Positions 57,537 to 60,000 of a stretch of DNA of 60,000 nucleotides are shown here, piece by piece. Under the pieces are notes generated by a model, which saw only the letters and a list, made by a program, of their open reading frames with translations, made no database searches and was not told where the DNA came from. The DNA is taken from contig NMRA01000103.1 in the NCBI GenBank assembly GCA_002633005.1, forward strand, positions 653,612 through 713,611, read 5' to 3'. This stretch comes from Phoronis australis (Eukaryota > Phoronida > Phoronidae). The translations under genes and the position numbers were made by a program. Position 1 is the stretch's first letter. Each line of letters opens with the position of its first letter.

Positions 57537-60000
57537 CTGCATTACAAAAGTAAATCAGTTGACAGGTCATCCATCAAATTTATGCCAGTAAACAGCAATT
57601 AAATTAATCGATTACACACCCTCTTCTGTTTGTGTCACATGGTTCAGTGAAACCCGAGGCCATTTTGCATAAAAAACGCAGACGATGAAAAAACGCTTAC
57701 CGTAAAATCTCACCAAATCATGACACAATATGGTGGTCACGTGAAATGTTACTTTCTCATTAAGAAATGTAACATAAAATTAATGCTTTAACATGCCCAA
57801 GTTCTGTACAATAATTACCATCAGAAATATTTTAGAAAAATGGGAGGCACTCGTGACAATGCTAAAAGATGCTGAAAAACAAAAAAGGGTAATTCTGGCA
57901 ATTGTTTTTTTTTTTGAAATTTGTGAATATTAATTTTATTTGTAAGTTCTGTACTATAGTTAACAACAGACAATATCTGAGAAAACGTTGGAATTCATAA
58001 CAACGTAAGAAGCATTTGAAAAATGAAAAACGTGTCAATTTTGACCGAAACTCACAAGACCTTACCATAACAAAAGCCTTCTTTATAAATTACGTAAGAC
58101 AAAAAAACACTGCCATTCCTAAGAGCCAAACTTTCGATGAATACAATAAAATACTTATACCTTAACCAGGTAGAACACTTCGCTATTGCTTATCTGTACG
58201 TATAAGCTAATAGACTTGCAAAAGAAATTATTGTAACCACTGATTTCACAAGTTATCAACTATACTGGGAGTAAGCATGGTGATAACAACAAGACAATGC
58301 ATATCTTTAAGCATGCTTTGCTCTCATTAAAAACCACCTCAAAGTTAACAGACAAAAACTCGACCACAAGGTTTGGTAATTTTCAGAATCCTAGCATCTA
58401 TTGAGATTTCACAAAGCAACTCCATCAATCAACATATCAAAAATATGTTTTCTGTTTAAAATATATTTGTGGATTGCCTATTCAGAAGAAAGTATGGCAG
58501 ACAGGTGGAATTTCGTTTTCTTAAAATTACCAAATCATAAGAAAAGTTCAGGATATTGTAAGCTTGGCTTGTACAGAGCATTTGTCATAAAAACAGTTAA
58601 AATTTGATTTAATATAACAAAAAAGAAGACAGTTGATAATAATAAAGAAATTTTGTATTAGCACACAACCATGGAAGAATAACCACAGTACAAAGAATTA
58701 GTATCTAGTAAGTGTACCCTGCGGTAATTCACTAATTAATTCGCGAAAATAATTGTCAAACTTGTCATCTTTCCATTTTTCAAAGGTTCATTATTTTGCT
58801 GCACACCTTGGAATTTTCACCATCTACACAGTACAAACCAAGCCAGCAAGACTAGAACTTTCTTAATTTTTGTTTTCGCTGAAAATGACACGAAACAAAA
58901 TTTCCCTTGTCCGCAATATCGTGCGCAACATAAGCGACAAACTGCAGTAACACCACAATCTTACCGCCAGCAAAAGAAGAGAATGTTCGTCCCAGTCCGG
59001 CATTCTGATGGCCTCAGCGAAAGATTTGCACAACACAATGCAACCACAAGCCAGCCAGGCAGCAACTGAGCTCAACACCCGACAAATATGAATTTTAGTC
59101 AAGATACAGCAACTGACAGCAATCGGGGGTGTTAATGTCTTTGTTTGAAATGAGGAAGGAAAGCTGACATCACTCCACTGACATAACCTGGACTAATCAC
59201 GGCAAATAATGACTGTGTCATACCAGGCCCTGGCGTCTAATTATTAGTAATCCTTTGCACATGTGCACATGCCCTTCTTAAACTGGCAGTTCACTCTGCA
59301 GCTTGAGCGGATTGACTACGCGGTTCGTTAGAGGCTCAGAACTAATTACGGTCATAAATGCTGGTAAACAAAGAGACGGGTAATCTTTCGCCTACTTCTC
59401 ACAAAAATAATTACCAAGACTGCCATATTCCTGCAACTTATTACCTCGCTTCAACTAATGAAAACTATCATATGTTGTTTAATGACATTTACACGGCATT
59501 AACGAAGTTAACCACAGACTACAATGTCCTGAATCTTTGTTGTGAAATTGGACAGAATATTATTTCACTTGTTCACCGTATCATGTGCTAACCAGAAGAA
59601 CTATCAAACAGTTAGGCAGCAATAGCAGGGCCCACATTCAGTGAACTCTTCAATTCCTGTGAAAATAACGGCCAAAATTCCAATTTCTTACTGGTTGTTC
59701 ATTGTAAACATGCTCAAAACCTTATCAAGTTCTGCTTAGTACAAACCACGCAAATGACGAAAGCAACAACTTTTTCTCGGCATAGATTTTTGTTGAGAAA
59801 TTCGACAAAACAACATTCCACACTTCTGCTGTTGTGTGATCAGTGGAAGAGTGTTTGCAATAGCTTTGTTAATTCCATGTACTGCTCCAGGACTACAATA
59901 AAACCTTCCCACACAGTCATCCTTATACAGCAGTTGCCTGAGGTGGCATTTTATGCCTCATTTGATGCCATGAAGCACAAGAAGGGACAGAGGATTAATG
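57537..60000. other. Right end of the window, mostly unassigned
   Basis: Holds only the candidate alternative first exon at 58,965. The remaining liprin-beta N-terminus and promoter are expected beyond 60,000. Confidence 0.5.
58965..59090 (-). CDS. Candidate alternative first exon (MPDWDEHSLLLLA)
   Basis: On the minus strand an ATG at 59,003 (preceded by CAGA, with A at -3) opens MPDWDEHSLLLLA and runs into a donor GCG|GTAAGA at 58,964, phase 0. The exon at 49,872 starts in phase 0, so the two could join directly and give a short isoform. No upstream ATG is present between about 59,100 and the proposed start. There is no family similarity, and the upstream edge given here is arbitrary because no TSS is visible. 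It cannot join the phase-1 candidate exon at 57,536. Confidence 0.25.

Overview
The window is intron-rich animal nuclear DNA. It has AT-rich introns of up to about 8 kb, GT-AG splice sites and many short non-autonomous transposons, and no long open reading frame. It is dominated by one gene on the minus strand, which I identify as a liprin-beta (PPFIBP1/PPFIBP2 family). The three C-terminal SAM domains, the conserved linker motifs and the coiled-coil segments are recognisable exon by exon. The repeat content (TIR elements, foldbacks, a tRNA-derived SINE) fits an invertebrate, probably marine, but I cannot name the species.

The gene reads right to left. Two tentative N-terminal exons (57.5 and 54.0 kb) and two coiled-coil exons (49.8 and 41.4 kb) come first. 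Next is a coiled-coil exon present twice (37.1 and 35.6 kb), then the second-coil exon (30.5 kb), linker exons (29.9, 29.3, 27.7 and 26.8 kb), a basic-motif exon (19.7 kb) and the pre-SAM exon (18.0 kb). SAM1 is at 17.4 kb, SAM2 at 15.6 kb and SAM3 is split between 14.8 and 14.2 kb. The C-terminal tail exons lie at 13.6, 13.0 and 9.3 kb. The 17 exons from 49,872 to 9,266, counting one copy of the duplicated exon and excluding the optional exons, have mutually compatible phases and give an uninterrupted frame of 2,187 nt (728 residues plus stop). The true start codon is probably beyond 60,000. Three additional small frame-preserving exons are predicted: 15 bp at 38,981, 66 bp at 34,965 and 21 bp at 23,420.

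Two places deserve attention. First, a 1.43-kb block carrying the coiled-coil exon is repeated head to tail. The junction is the single N of the window (36,631), which suggests either an unresolved haplotype duplication or a real exon duplication whose copies can only be used one at a time. Second, a G-rich minisatellite at 30,350-30,432 begins exactly at a splice donor, so the donor is triplicated.

Below 9,265 lie a putative 3' UTR with a poly(A) signal near 8,157, a transposon-rich intergenic stretch, and at 3,090-3,195 a CpG-rich patch with a strong minus-strand donor. That patch looks like the promoter and first non-coding exon of a neighbouring minus-strand gene, which would make 1-3,089 its first intron. 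The other intronic DNA holds several dispersed repeat families, each with copies visible within this one window. No rRNA, CRISPR array or canonical functional tRNA was seen.
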